DNA from: Pseudomonas helleri | GTDB taxonomy: Bacteria > Pseudomonadota > Gammaproteobacteria > Pseudomonadales > Pseudomonadaceae | NCBI RefSeq assembly: GCF_001043025.1 | Contig: NZ_JYLD01000018.1 | Coordinates: 1 to 64,000, forward strand | Reading direction: 5' to 3' | DNA: 64,000 bases | Shown here: positions 16,780 to 26,402 of the stretch, in pieces | Numbering within the stretch: position 1 is the stretch's first letter | Layout of the letters: each line of letters opens with the position of its first letter | The notes under the pieces: generated by a model | Seen by the model: the letters and a program-made list of their open reading frames with translations, nothing else | Told to the model about the DNA's origin: nothing | The model's database searches: none | Program-made: the position numbers and the translations under genes

Positions 16780-17799
16780 TTATTTCCTCGGATCGAAGGC
16801 ATCGCGAGCGGACTCGCCGATAAACACCAGCAGGCTCAGCATGATGGCCAGCACCGCAAAGGCGCTGATGCCCAGCCACGGCGCTTGCAGGTTGGATTTG
16901 CCCTGCGCGACCAGTTCGCCCAGCGACGGCGCGCCCGGCGGCAGGCCAAAGCCCAGGAAGTCCAGCGCTGTGAGCGTGCCAATGGCGCCGGTCAAAATAA
17001 ACGGCATAAAGGTCATGGTCGAAACCATGGCGTTGGGCAGGATGTGCCGGTACATGATGGCCATGTCTTGCATGCCGAGTGCGCGCGCCGCACGTACATA
17101 TTCCAGGTTTCGCCCGCGCAAAAATTCGGCGCGCACCACATCCACCAGGCTCATCCATGAGAACAGCAGCATGATCCCCAGCAGCCACCAGAAGTTGGGC
17201 TGCACAAAACTCGCCAGAATTATCAGCAGGTACAGCACCGGCAGCCCCGACCAGATCTCCAGGAAGCGCTGGCCTGCCAGATCGACCCAACCGCCATAGA
17301 AGCCCTGAAGCGCACCTGCGATAACGCCGATGATCGAGCTCAAAATGGTCAACGTCAGGGCGAACAGCACTGAAATCCTGAAGCCATAAATCACTCGTGC
17401 CAGTACATCGCGCCCCTGGTCGTCGGTGCCCAGCCAGTTCTCCAGAGACGGCGGAGCGGGGGCTGGCACTTTCAGGTCGTAGTTAATGCTCTGATAGCTG
17501 TAGGGGATCGGTGGCCACACCACCAGGGCGTCTTTCTTGGCCAACAGTTCGCGGATGTACGGGCTTTTGTAGTTGGCCTCGAGCGGGAATTCACCGCCGA
17601 AGTCGGTTTCCGGGTAGCGCTTGAGCGCCGGGAAATACCATTCGCCGTCGTAGTGGACCACCAGCGGTTTGTCATTGGCGATCAGTTCAGCGCCCAGGCT
17701 CAGCCCAAACAGCACGATAAACAGCCACAAAGACCACCAGCCACGCTTGTTGGCTTTGAAACGTTCGAAACGTCGTCGATTGAGTGGGGACAGTTTCAT
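16780..17799 (-). CDS. nppC: ABC importer permease (NppC/YejE family)
   Basis: A 339-residue inner-membrane permease of the DppC/YejE type. A long periplasmic insertion between helix 1 and the transport domain contains EANYKSPYIRELLAKKD, and the C-terminal half has five or more helices. The EAA-type loop is VRAARALGMQDMAIMYRHIL. The start gives MKLSPLNRRRFERFKANKRGWWSLW, which is typical of YejE, and lies 1 nt after the stop of the upstream permease gene. That near-contact indicates translational coupling. Confidence 0.92.
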   Translation of the reverse strand: MKLSPLNRRRFERFKANKRGWWSLWLFIVLFGLSLGAELIANDKPLVVHYDGEWYFPALKRYPETDFGGEFPLEANYKSPYIRELLAKKDALVVWPPIPYSYQSINYDLKVPAPAPPSLENWLGTDDQGRDVLARVIYGFRISVLFALTLTILSSIIGVIAGALQGFYGGWVDLAGQRFLEIWSGLPVLYLLIILASFVQPNFWWLLGIMLLFSWMSLVDVVRAEFLRGRNLEYVRAARALGMQDMAIMYRHILPNAMVSTMTFMPFILTGAIGTLTALDFLGFGLPPGAPSLGELVAQGKSNLQAPWLGISAFAVLAIMLSLLVFIGESARDAFDPRK

Positions 17800-17800
17800 C

Positions 17801-18874
17801 TCAATGCTCCCGGCTTTCAAAGTCGATGCGCGGATCAACCAGGGTGTATGAGAGGTCGCCGATCAGTTTCACCACCAGCCCGACCAGCGTGAAGATAAAC
17901 AGGGTGCCAAACACCACCGGGTAATCACGATTGATCGCAGCTTCAAAGCTCATCAGTCCGAGGCCGTCCAGCGAGAAGATCACTTCAACCAGCAATGAAC
18001 CGGTAAAGAAGATGCCGATGAAGGCCGACGGGAAGCCGGCAATCACCAGCAGCATGGCGTTGCGAAACACGTGCCCGTAGAGCACGCGGTGATTGGTCAA
18101 GCCCTTGGCCTTGGCCGTGACCACGTATTGTTTGTTGATCTCATCCAGAAAGCTGTTTTTGGTCAGCAAAGTCATGGTGGCAAAGTTGCCGATGACCAGC
18201 GCGGTGATGGGCAGCGCCAAGTGCCAGAAATAGTCGAGGATCTTGCCGCCCAGGCTGAGCTCGTCGAAGTTGTTGGAGGTCAGGCCGCGCAATGGGAACC
18301 AGTCCAGATAACTGCCCCCGGCGAACACCACGATCAGCAGAATGGCAAACAAAAAGGCCGGAATCGCGTAACCGATAATGATTGCCGAACTGGTCCAGAC
18401 GTCAAAGTGGCTGCCATGGCGCGTGGCCTTGGCGATGCCCAGCGGGATCGAGACCAGGTACATGATCAGCGTGCTCCACAACCCCAGCGAAATGGACACC
18501 GGCATTTTTTCTTTGATCAGGTCGATGACCTTGGCGTCCCGGAAAAAACTCTCACCGAAATCCAGTTGGGCGTAGTTCTTGATCATGATCCACAGGCGTT
18601 CAGGCGCTGACTTGTCGAAACCGTACATCTTCTCGATTTCTTCAATCAGCGCCGGGTCCAGGCCTTGCGCGCCCCGGTAGCTGGAGCCAGCCACCGAGAC
18701 TTCCGAGCCGCCTCCGGCGATACGGCTGGTTGCTCCGTCGAAGCCTTCAAGCTTGGCGATCATCTGGTCAACCGGGCCGCCGGGGGCGGCCTGAATAATG
18801 ACGAAGTTAATCAGCAGAATACCGAACAGCGTCGGAATAATTAGCAGCAGTCGCCTGAATATATACGCCAGCAT
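17801..18874 (-). CDS. nppB: ABC importer permease (NppB/YejB family)
   Basis: A 357-residue permease of the DppB/YejB type. The first helix is LLLIIPTLFGILLINFVIIQ, followed by a periplasmic loop of about 100 residues and then the six-helix core. The EAA loop is YVVTAKAKGLTNHRVLYGHVF. The start codon directly follows the stop of the second binding-protein gene, with no nucleotides between, which points to tight coupling. Confidence 0.93.
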   Translation of the reverse strand: MLAYIFRRLLLIIPTLFGILLINFVIIQAAPGGPVDQMIAKLEGFDGATSRIAGGGSEVSVAGSSYRGAQGLDPALIEEIEKMYGFDKSAPERLWIMIKNYAQLDFGESFFRDAKVIDLIKEKMPVSISLGLWSTLIMYLVSIPLGIAKATRHGSHFDVWTSSAIIIGYAIPAFLFAILLIVVFAGGSYLDWFPLRGLTSNNFDELSLGGKILDYFWHLALPITALVIGNFATMTLLTKNSFLDEINKQYVVTAKAKGLTNHRVLYGHVFRNAMLLVIAGFPSAFIGIFFTGSLLVEVIFSLDGLGLMSFEAAINRDYPVVFGTLFIFTLVGLVVKLIGDLSYTLVDPRIDFESREH

Positions 18875-20716
18875 TTACGGCTCCAGGCTTTCGCTTGTGG
18901 GTTTGGTCGGGGTAACAGGCGCTGCATCAGGTTTTGCCCACCACGTCTCGGTGCCGATGTCGTACAGCGGGGTCACCGCCGGGTGACCAATGTTGTGCGA
19001 GTAGGCGACGCGCCAGGTTTTGATGTGCCAGTTGGGGATGACGTAGTAGCCCCATTGCAATACGCGGTCCAGCGCCCGGGCGTGGTTGATCAGGCTTTGC
19101 CGGGAATCGGCATGGATCAGGTCTTCGGTCAGTTGATCGATGGCCGGGTCTTTAAGGCCAATAAAATTACGGCTACCGGGTTTGTCGTAGCTCGACGATT
19201 CCCAGTATTCACGCTGCTCACTGCCCGGCGAGTTGGACTGCGGGAAGCTGCCGACAATCATGTCGAAGTCCCGTGAACGCAGGCGGTTAAGGTATTGCGA
19301 GGTATCGACCCGACGAATTTGCAGGTCGATACCCAAGTCGCTGAGGTTGCGCTTGTAGGGCAGCAGAATGCGCTCGAACTCCGATTGGGCCAGCAGGAAC
19401 TCAATGGTGACCGGCTTGCCCTGGGCATCGACCATCTTGTCATCGACGATACGCCAGCCAGCGTCTTGCAGCAGTTGATAGGCGCGGCGCTGTTGGTCGC
19501 GAATCATGCCGCTGGCGTCGGTGACGTTGGGTTTGAAGACCTCGGTGAAGACCTTGTCCGGTATCTGGCCGCGCAAGGGTTCTAAAATAGCCAGCTCTTC
19601 TGCGCTCGGAAGTTCCTTGGCGGCCATTTCCGAGTTCTCAAAATAACTGCCCGTGCGTGAATAGGCGCCGCTGAACAGTTGCTTGTTGGCCCATTCGAAG
19701 TCAAACAGCAGGCTCAGGGCCTCGCGAACCCGTACATCCTGAAACATGGGTTTGCGCAGGTTGAAGATAAAGCCCTGCATGCCGGTCGGGTTATGGTTGC
19801 GAATTTCTTCTTTTTTCAAGCGGCCCTGGGTGAAGGCTGGCGCGTTGTAGGCACTCGCCCAGTTCTTGGCGCTGATCTCGAACCAATAATCAAACTGCCC
19901 GGCCTTGAGGGCTTCGAATGCCACGCTGTTGTCGCGGAAGTAGTCCACGGTAATCGCATCGAAGTTGTACAGGCCCTTGTTGATTGGCAGGTCTTTGCCC
20001 CAGTAATCCTTGTTGCGCTCGTAGCGGATGGAACGCCCGGGTTTGATATCGGTAATGGTGTAGGGGCCGCTGCCGACAGGGATTTCAAGGTTGCCTTTAC
20101 CGAAATCTCGGGTTTCCCACCAATGCTTGGGCAGGACGGGCAGTTGTCCCAAAATCAACGGCAGTTCGCGGTTTTTGTTGTGCTTGAAGGTGAACTTCAC
20201 CTGCAGCGGGTTTTCGGCAATGGCCTGGTCGACATCGCTGTAATAGCCCTTGTATAGCGGCGAGCCGTTCTTCATCAGTGTGTCGAAGGTAAACACCACG
20301 TCTTCGGCGCGGATCGGGTGGCCATCGTTGAACTTGGCTTCGGGGCGCAGGTAAAACCGTACCCAGCTGTTATCAGGCGCCTTTTCCATCTTTTGCGCGA
20401 TCAAGCCATAGGAGGTAAACGGTTCGTCCAGCGTCTGTCGGGTCAGGGTGTCGAAGGTCATTTCAATCCCTTCGGCCGGTACGCCCTTGTTGATAAACGG
20501 GTTGAGGCTGTCAAAGCTGCCGGTGGTTGATTTGCGAAAGATGCCGCCCTTGGGGGCATCCGGGTTCACGTAATCGACATGTTTGAAGTCAGCCGGGTAT
20601 TTCGGCGGCTCATCGTAAAGCGTCAATGCATGTTGTGGAGCGGCCAATGCCGCACAGGTCGCACTGGCCAGCAACAGGCCGGCCAGCGGTTTTAGCCAGG
20701 TACGCAAAGGCATCAT
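18875..20716 (-). CDS. nppA2: ABC importer periplasmic binding protein 2 (NppA2/YejA-like)
   Basis: A 613-residue extracellular solute-binding protein of family 5. It has a Sec signal peptide ending ...CAALAAPQHAL (cleavage around residue 25) and the motif YVNPDAPKGGIF near the N-terminus of the mature protein. It captures peptide or peptidyl-nucleoside ligands for NppBCD. The start overlaps the stop of the upstream paralogue in an ATGA, and a GGAG ribosome-binding site lies inside that gene. It is clearly homologous to that paralogue along its whole length. Confidence 0.9.
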   Translation of the reverse strand: MMPLRTWLKPLAGLLLASATCAALAAPQHALTLYDEPPKYPADFKHVDYVNPDAPKGGIFRKSTTGSFDSLNPFINKGVPAEGIEMTFDTLTRQTLDEPFTSYGLIAQKMEKAPDNSWVRFYLRPEAKFNDGHPIRAEDVVFTFDTLMKNGSPLYKGYYSDVDQAIAENPLQVKFTFKHNKNRELPLILGQLPVLPKHWWETRDFGKGNLEIPVGSGPYTITDIKPGRSIRYERNKDYWGKDLPINKGLYNFDAITVDYFRDNSVAFEALKAGQFDYWFEISAKNWASAYNAPAFTQGRLKKEEIRNHNPTGMQGFIFNLRKPMFQDVRVREALSLLFDFEWANKQLFSGAYSRTGSYFENSEMAAKELPSAEELAILEPLRGQIPDKVFTEVFKPNVTDASGMIRDQQRRAYQLLQDAGWRIVDDKMVDAQGKPVTIEFLLAQSEFERILLPYKRNLSDLGIDLQIRRVDTSQYLNRLRSRDFDMIVGSFPQSNSPGSEQREYWESSSYDKPGSRNFIGLKDPAIDQLTEDLIHADSRQSLINHARALDRVLQWGYYVIPNWHIKTWRVAYSHNIGHPAVTPLYDIGTETWWAKPDAAPVTPTKPTSESLEP

Positions 20717-22542
20717 CGGGTTTTCTCCGTAGGCTTGAGCCACCATGCGCTAAGGCCCAGCGTGTAAGGCGGCGTCGTCACAAAGGCGAACCGGTTGCGG
20801 TACGCCAGGCGGTGATAATTCAGATACCAGTTGGGAATCATGTAGTGCTGCCAGAGTAAAACGCGATCCAGCGCCCGGCCAGCAGCCAGTTGTTCTTCGC
20901 GGTTCTGTGCGGCCAGGAGTTTTTCCAGCAATTGATCGACGATCGGGCTGGCAACCCCTGCATAGTTCTTGCTGCCCTTGACGTTGGCCTGGCTGGAGTG
21001 GAAGTACTGCCACTGTTCAAGCCCTGGGCTCAAGGTCTGATCGAGGGTCATCAGGATCATGTCGAAATCGAATTGGTCCAGCCGCTGTTTGTATTGCGCG
21101 CGATCGACAGTGCGCAGCCGCGCTTCGATACCGATGCTGGCGAGGTTCTCGACATAAGGTTGCAAAATGCGTTCGAGGTTCGGATTGACCAGCAATATCT
21201 CGAACGTCAGCGGTTTGCCTTCGCTACTGAGCAAGCGTTGCCCGGACAGTTTCCAGCCACCTTGGGCCAACAGATCCAGAGCGTGGCGCATGGTTTCGCG
21301 GGGGATGCCGCGGCCATCAGTTTTCGGCAGGCTGAAGGCTTGGCTGAACAGTTCGGGTGGCAGCTGGCTGCGCCAAGGGGAGAGCATCAGCCATTCATGG
21401 CCTTGGGGGATGCCGCTGGCCGAGAACTCACTGTTGGGGTAGTAGCTTTCGGCCCGTTGATATGAGCCATTGAATAAGGCGCGATTGGTCCATTCGAAGT
21501 CGAACATTTGCCCCAGCGCTTCGCGAACTTTAGCTTGCGCGAAGGTACCGCGGCGGCTGTTCATAAACAGGCCTTGTGTCTGGGTCGGGATCTGATGGGT
21601 GATTTCAGCCTTGATCACATCGCCACGGCGTACTGCCGGAAATCGGTAGGCATTGGCCCAATTCTTGGCCTGGTGCTCGATATAAATGTCGAATTCGCCC
21701 GCCTTGAACGCTTCGAAGGCAACGTTGCTGTCACGGTAAAACTCCACTTCGACCCGGTCGAAATTGTATTTACCGCGATTGACCGGCAGGTTGGCGCCCC
21801 ACCAGTTTTTGACATGTTCAAACACCAACTGTCGGCCTGGGGTCACCTTGGTGATGCGATAAGGCCCGCTGCCCAGCGGTGGCTCGAACGTTGTCGCTTT
21901 AAAGTCGCGTTTCGCCCAGTAGTGCTGTGGCAGAACCGGCAATTCCCCCAGCCGCAGAATCAATAACGGGTTGCCCGCACGTTTAAACACAAAACGGATG
22001 CGCTTGGGGCCCAAAATATCGACGCGCTGAACTTCTTGAAGGTTGGTCCGGTATTGAGGATGGCCTTCTTTTAGCAGCAAGTTGTAAGAAAACGCTACGT
22101 CGTAGGCGGTGATGGGTTTGCCATCATGAAAACGTGCTTCGGGTCGCAGGTTAAACACCACCCAACTGCGGTCTTCGTTGTATTCGACTGATTGTGCAAT
22201 CAAGCCATAACTGGACGTAGGTTCGTCACCGGACGGGGCATATTGGCCAGTACCGGCCATTAATGTCTCGTTGAGTTCGTTGACCCCGTATTGCAAGAAG
22301 TTTGCAGTCGAAACCGGGCTGGTGCCCTTGAAGGAATAAGGGTTAAGCGTGTCAAACGTGCCAAATGCCATGACCCGCAACGTCCCGCCTTTAGGCGCGT
22401 CGGGATTTACCCAATCGTAATGAGTAAACGTTGCCGGGTATTTGAGAGTACCGAACTGTGCATAACCGTGGCTTTCACTCAGGGTCGCACTCGCCGGAAA
22501 GCTCAAGGCCAGATTGATAAGAACTAACAGAAGGGGACGCAT
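20713..22542 (-). CDS. nppA1: ABC importer periplasmic binding protein 1 (NppA1/YejA-like)
   Basis: This 609-residue family 5 binding protein has a short signal peptide (LINLALSFPASA, cleavage near residue 19). The conserved YDWVNPDAPKGGTLRV follows. A tandem paralogue lies directly downstream, so the importer carries two alternative binding proteins. The chosen start removes 33 upstream residues that would hide the signal peptide. It is the first gene of the five-gene unit that ends in nppD and fabI. Confidence 0.9.
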   Translation of the reverse strand: MRPLLLVLINLALSFPASATLSESHGYAQFGTLKYPATFTHYDWVNPDAPKGGTLRVMAFGTFDTLNPYSFKGTSPVSTANFLQYGVNELNETLMAGTGQYAPSGDEPTSSYGLIAQSVEYNEDRSWVVFNLRPEARFHDGKPITAYDVAFSYNLLLKEGHPQYRTNLQEVQRVDILGPKRIRFVFKRAGNPLLILRLGELPVLPQHYWAKRDFKATTFEPPLGSGPYRITKVTPGRQLVFEHVKNWWGANLPVNRGKYNFDRVEVEFYRDSNVAFEAFKAGEFDIYIEHQAKNWANAYRFPAVRRGDVIKAEITHQIPTQTQGLFMNSRRGTFAQAKVREALGQMFDFEWTNRALFNGSYQRAESYYPNSEFSASGIPQGHEWLMLSPWRSQLPPELFSQAFSLPKTDGRGIPRETMRHALDLLAQGGWKLSGQRLLSSEGKPLTFEILLVNPNLERILQPYVENLASIGIEARLRTVDRAQYKQRLDQFDFDMILMTLDQTLSPGLEQWQYFHSSQANVKGSKNYAGVASPIVDQLLEKLLAAQNREEQLAAGRALDRVLLWQHYMIPNWYLNYHRLAYRNRFAFVTTPPYTLGLSAWWLKPTEKTR

Positions 22543-22632
22543 TAAGTCAGGTATTCGATCCGGGCATTGGGCTGAAGGTTTCCGTACAGTAACAGCTTGT
22601 ATCTGTAGGAAAAAGGCCACGCCATAAAGCAC

Positions 22633-22680
22633 TGCGGGCAAGCAACTTCCTGCAATTTAGTAGGAGTATGCTTGCCCGCA
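22633..22680. repeat. 12-bp inverted repeat between mltD and the npp operon
   Basis: TGCGGGCAAGCA (22633-22644) and TGCTTGCCCGCA (22669-22680) are perfect inverted arms. The inside pairs further through TTCCT / AGGAG. There is no T-run. It is REP-like or a structured leader element. Confidence 0.6.
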
Positions 22681-22697
22681 TGAACGTGCTAACCGAA

Positions 22698-24098
22698 TCA
22701 GTGCGGCTTGTAGACCGTCAGGACTTGACCGGGCTTGAGGGCTTTGGCTGAATTTGGATTCCAGCGCTTAAGGTGCTGCATTTCAACATTGAAACGCTTG
22801 GCAACAATGTATAAAGAGTCGCCTTTTTTAACGGTGTAAGTTGTGGCTTTTTTAGCAGCAGGCCTGCGGGTGTCCTGCATGACCAGCGTCTGGCCCGCTT
22901 TCAGGTTATGCCCGCTAAGTTTGTTCCAGCGCTGCAAGTCTTTGACGTCAACTTTATTGGCTTTGGCGATCAGTGTCAGGTTGTCACCGCGTTTAACCCG
23001 GTATTGGCGGGTTGGTCGGGCCGGTGGGTTGCTGGCAACGGTGTCGAAAACGGCCTTTTTGGGGCGCAGGCTCACCAGCTCTTCAGGCTTGAGATTTGAC
23101 AGGCTGGCGGTCAACAACTGGGCTTTAGACGTTGGCACCAGCAAGTGTTGCGGGCCATCAGTGGTGGCGCGCTGCTTGTAAGCCGGGTTTAACTGGAACA
23201 TTTCGTCTTCGTCGATCTCGGCCAGGGCTGCCACGCGGGACAGGTCCATGGACTGCTTGATCTCGACCATCTCGAAGTACGGTTCGTTGGCAATCGGGTT
23301 GAGATTGATGCCATAGGCTTCGGGGGTCAGCACCACCTGTGACAGGGCCAGCAGCTTGGGCACATAATCTTTGGTTTCCTGCGGCAAAGGCAGGTTCCAG
23401 TAGTCGGTCGGCAAGCCGAGTTTTTCGTTGCGTTCAATCGCCCGGCTGACCGTGCCTTCACCTGCGTTATAAGCGGCCAGAGCCAGCAGCCAGTCACCGT
23501 TGAACATGTCATGCAGGCGCGTCAGGTAGTTCATGGCCGCGAGGGTCGAGGCGGTAATGTCGCGTCGGCCATCGTAGGCGCGGGTTTGGCGCAGATTGAA
23601 ATAACGGCCCGTCGACGGGATGAACTGCCAAAGCCCCACCGCATTGGCGTGGGAGTACGCCATCGGGTTGTAAGAGCTTTCGATTACAGGCAATAAAGCC
23701 AGTTCGAGTGGCATGTTGCGTTCTTCAAGGCGCTCGACGATGTAATGAATGTACAAGCTGCCGCGTTCGCCGGCGCCTTCAAGAAAAGACGGGTTGCTGG
23801 CAAACCACAAACGCTGTTGTTCGATACGCGGGTTGACGCCCAGGCCTTCTTGTAGCTGGAAGCCCTGGCGCATGCGTTCCCAGACGTCTTTGGGGGCAAC
23901 TGGCCCCGGCTTTTCCTTGAGCCAGAGCGGCTCTTGAGGAATGCGTTTGGTCAGTTTGAGAGTGGGCCGATCGACCGTTTGGGTCGAATGATCGAAGCTC
24001 TGGCATCCCGCCAAAGTGGCGGACACAACCACCGCGATCGCTTTAGCCAAGCGCGTCAATGCGTCTGAACTGATGGAGTTAGATTTAAATGACGACAT
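22698..24098 (-). CDS. mltD: membrane-bound lytic murein transglycosylase D
   Basis: MltD cleaves peptidoglycan glycan strands to leave 1,6-anhydro ends. The 466-residue lipoprotein has lipobox TLAGC (Cys32). The SLT domain spans about residues 110-240, with catalytic Glu in PVIESSYNP and AVGLWQFIPSTGRYF and LAAYNAGEGTV. Two LysM domains at the C-terminus begin YRVKRGDNLTLIAKAN and YTVKKGDSLYIVAKRF. The start has only a weak ribosome-binding site, but no better one exists. Confidence 0.94.
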   Translation of the reverse strand: MSSFKSNSISSDALTRLAKAIAVVVSATLAGCQSFDHSTQTVDRPTLKLTKRIPQEPLWLKEKPGPVAPKDVWERMRQGFQLQEGLGVNPRIEQQRLWFASNPSFLEGAGERGSLYIHYIVERLEERNMPLELALLPVIESSYNPMAYSHANAVGLWQFIPSTGRYFNLRQTRAYDGRRDITASTLAAMNYLTRLHDMFNGDWLLALAAYNAGEGTVSRAIERNEKLGLPTDYWNLPLPQETKDYVPKLLALSQVVLTPEAYGINLNPIANEPYFEMVEIKQSMDLSRVAALAEIDEDEMFQLNPAYKQRATTDGPQHLLVPTSKAQLLTASLSNLKPEELVSLRPKKAVFDTVASNPPARPTRQYRVKRGDNLTLIAKANKVDVKDLQRWNKLSGHNLKAGQTLVMQDTRRPAAKKATTYTVKKGDSLYIVAKRFNVEMQHLKRWNPNSAKALKPGQVLTVYKPH

Positions 24099-24196
24099 TG
24101 GTTAAAGATAGTTTCGGGCAAAAATGTCGGGCGATTCTAGAAAGCAGGTGGGGCGCGGTCAACCATTCAGAATTTTAATGGCAACCGCGACGCTGA

Positions 24197-24976
24197 TTAA
24201 AACTTGTCTTTCCAGCTACGCAAGCTGGCAAAGACCGCGCTGGGCGAGTCATTGTCACGCTTGTTCCATTCGTCAGCTTTTTCTTTAACAGATATTTCGT
24301 TAACCCGTAGAAACGGATTAGTGCGCAATTCAAGCGCAATACTTGATGGCAAACTGATTTTGCCTGCATCACGCCAGGCCGCAACTTGTGCAACTCGGTC
24401 GGCAATATCCGGGTTATTCGGCTCTACCGCTTGGGCAAAGCGCAAGTTGCTTTGTGTGTATTCGTGAGTGCAATACACCTCAGTGTGCGCTGGCAAGGCT
24501 GCCAACCGACTTAAAGAGTGATGCATTTGTTCAGGAGTACCTTCAAATAACCGGCCGCAACCAGCCGCGAACAACGTATCGCCGCTGAACAATAGTGGCT
24601 TTGAAACATCAGCGTGGTAATAAGCGATATGACCCAGGGTATGCCCAGGAACCAGAAATACTTTGAATTCAATTCCCAATACGTTGATCACATCGTTATC
24701 GTTAAGTGGCACTTGTCGCGCGGGAATGTTTTCCAGCGACGGACCCCAGACTTTAGCGCCTGTGATGGTGTGTAATTGCTCAACGCCACCCACATGGTCA
24801 TGGTGATGGTGGGTGACCAGAATATCGCTGAGTACCCACTCGGGATGGTGCTTGAGCCAGTTCAGCACCGGGGCGGCGTCACCCGGATCGACCACGGCGC
24901 AGCGTTTTTGGGTCGTATCCTGTAACAACCATATGTAGTTGTCGCTGAAGGCGGGCAGGGCGTCGATCTGTAACAT
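24197..24976 (-). CDS. gloB: hydroxyacylglutathione hydrolase (glyoxalase II)
   Basis: GloB hydrolyses S-lactoylglutathione to D-lactate and glutathione, the second step of methylglyoxal detoxification. The 259-residue metallo-beta-lactamase-fold enzyme has THHHHDHVGG as its binuclear metal motif and VPGHTLGHIAYY further on. The start at MLQIDALPAFSDNYIW matches known GloB. The longer upstream frame is rejected because it runs through the divergent promoter and the next gene. Confidence 0.96.
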   Translation of the reverse strand: MLQIDALPAFSDNYIWLLQDTTQKRCAVVDPGDAAPVLNWLKHHPEWVLSDILVTHHHHDHVGGVEQLHTITGAKVWGPSLENIPARQVPLNDNDVINVLGIEFKVFLVPGHTLGHIAYYHADVSKPLLFSGDTLFAAGCGRLFEGTPEQMHHSLSRLAALPAHTEVYCTHEYTQSNLRFAQAVEPNNPDIADRVAQVAAWRDAGKISLPSSIALELRTNPFLRVNEISVKEKADEWNKRDNDSPSAVFASLRSWKDKF

Positions 24977-25099
24977 GGTGCAATTCCCAAGTGCGAGACA
25001 ATGGCGCATCTTAGGGGCTGTTGGTGTTGCAATGCGAGCCGCGTTGCAGCACCAGCCGAACGAAGAGGCGTAACCGGTGGATGGCGAGGTGGAGGAACA

Positions 25100-25858
25100 A
25101 TGACCGATAAACCATTGGCTCAGGCGGACCCTGAGTGGCTGGCACTGATCAGTTCGGCCCGCGAATGGCTGTCTGGTCCCCTTGGCCAGTTGCTGCTGGA
25201 AGATGAGCAGCGTGTGCTTGAGGACGAACTCGGACGCTATTTCGGTGGCTACCTGGTGCATTACGGTCCGGGTGCCGACACGCCGCCCAAGGCCCCGCAA
25301 GTGCAGCGCAATGTGCGGCTGGGCGCGCCTTTACCGGGTGTCGAAATCATTTGTGAAGAACAATCCTGGCCTTTATGCGAGCACGCGGCCGATGTGGTGG
25401 TGTTGCAGCACGGTCTGGATTTTTGTCTGTCACCTCACGGCCTGCTGCGTGAAGCTGCCAGCAGCGTCCGCCCCGGCGGGCATTTGTTGATTGTGGGGAT
25501 CAACCCCTGGAGCAGTTGGGGGCTGCGGCATGTTTTTGCCAAGGATGCCCTGCGCAAGGCGCGGTGCATTTCCCCGTCGCGGGTTGCCGACTGGCTGAAT
25601 CTGCTGGGCTTTGCGCTGGAGAAACGCCGCTTCGGATGCTATCGTCCGCCGCTTGCTTCCAAGGCGTGGCAAGGCCGTTTGTCAGGTTGGGAGCGCAAGG
25701 CCGGTAGCTGGCAATTGGCCGGTGGTGGCTTCTATGTATTGGTCGCCCGCAAAATGGTGGTGGGTTTGCGGCCCGTCCAGCCACTGCGTCGAGAGCCAAA
25801 AGGCAAACTGATCCCTCTGCAGATGGCCAAGGTCAATCGACCTGATATTGAACCCTAA
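25100..25858 (+). CDS. methyltransferase-like protein with a degenerate SAM loop
   Basis: The 252-residue protein resembles class I SAM methyltransferases of the Methyltransf_11 type in its middle (ADVVVLQHGLDF, then VRPGGHLLIVGINPWSSWG). The usual glycine-rich motif I is replaced by GGYLVHYGPGAD, so SAM binding is uncertain. A strong GGAGGAACA ribosome-binding site fixes the ATG. The gene is divergent from gloB and 91 nt before rnhA. A homologue sits in the same gloB-rnhA interval in other pseudomonads, as far as I recall. The substrate is unknown. Confidence 0.75.
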   Translation: MTDKPLAQADPEWLALISSAREWLSGPLGQLLLEDEQRVLEDELGRYFGGYLVHYGPGADTPPKAPQVQRNVRLGAPLPGVEIICEEQSWPLCEHAADVVVLQHGLDFCLSPHGLLREAASSVRPGGHLLIVGINPWSSWGLRHVFAKDALRKARCISPSRVADWLNLLGFALEKRRFGCYRPPLASKAWQGRLSGWERKAGSWQLAGGGFYVLVARKMVVGLRPVQPLRREPKGKLIPLQMAKVNRPDIEP

Positions 25859-25949
25859 TTTAAAATGCCGGGTCGGGTTCACTCGGCTCCAGGTGCTGCC
25901 ATCACGACTTGATAGGCAGGCCGAGGCAGTTCTTTCTGGATAGTTGGCA

Positions 25950-26402
25950 ATGAGCGATTGCGTAGAAATGTTCACCGATGGTGCCTGCAAGGGTAACCCT
26001 GGCCCGGGTGGCTGGGGGGCTTTGCTGGTCTATCAAGGCGTTGAAAAAGAACTCTGGGGCGGCGAGCCCGACACCACCAACAATCGCATGGAGTTAATGG
26101 CGGCCATTCGTGGGCTTGAAGAGCTCAAGCGCCCCTGCGAAGTCTTGCTGGTCACCGACTCGCAGTACGTGATGAAAGGCATCACCGAGTGGATGGTCAA
26201 CTGGAAGAAGCGCGGTTGGAAAACCGCTGCCAAAGAGCCGGTGAAAAATGCCGACCTGTGGAAGCAGCTGGACGAACAAGTCAATCGCCATACCGTGAAG
26301 TGGCAATGGGTGCGCGGGCACATTGGCCATCATGGTAATGAACGTGCTGACCAGTTGGCCAATCGCGGGGTCGAGGAAATGAGGGGCAAAAAACATGCGT
26401 AG
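25950..26402 (+). CDS. rnhA: ribonuclease HI
   Basis: RNase HI cuts the RNA strand of RNA-DNA hybrids, including primers and R-loops. The 150-residue protein keeps the full active site: Asp10 (FTDGAC), Glu48 (RMELM), Asp70 (VTDSQY), His124 (RGHIGHHG) and Asp134 (ERADQLA). The ATG at 25950 is chosen over an in-frame TTG two codons earlier. It overlaps dnaQ by 8 nt, the usual arrangement. Confidence 0.97.
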   Translation: MSDCVEMFTDGACKGNPGPGGWGALLVYQGVEKELWGGEPDTTNNRMELMAAIRGLEELKRPCEVLLVTDSQYVMKGITEWMVNWKKRGWKTAAKEPVKNADLWKQLDEQVNRHTVKWQWVRGHIGHHGNERADQLANRGVEEMRGKKHA

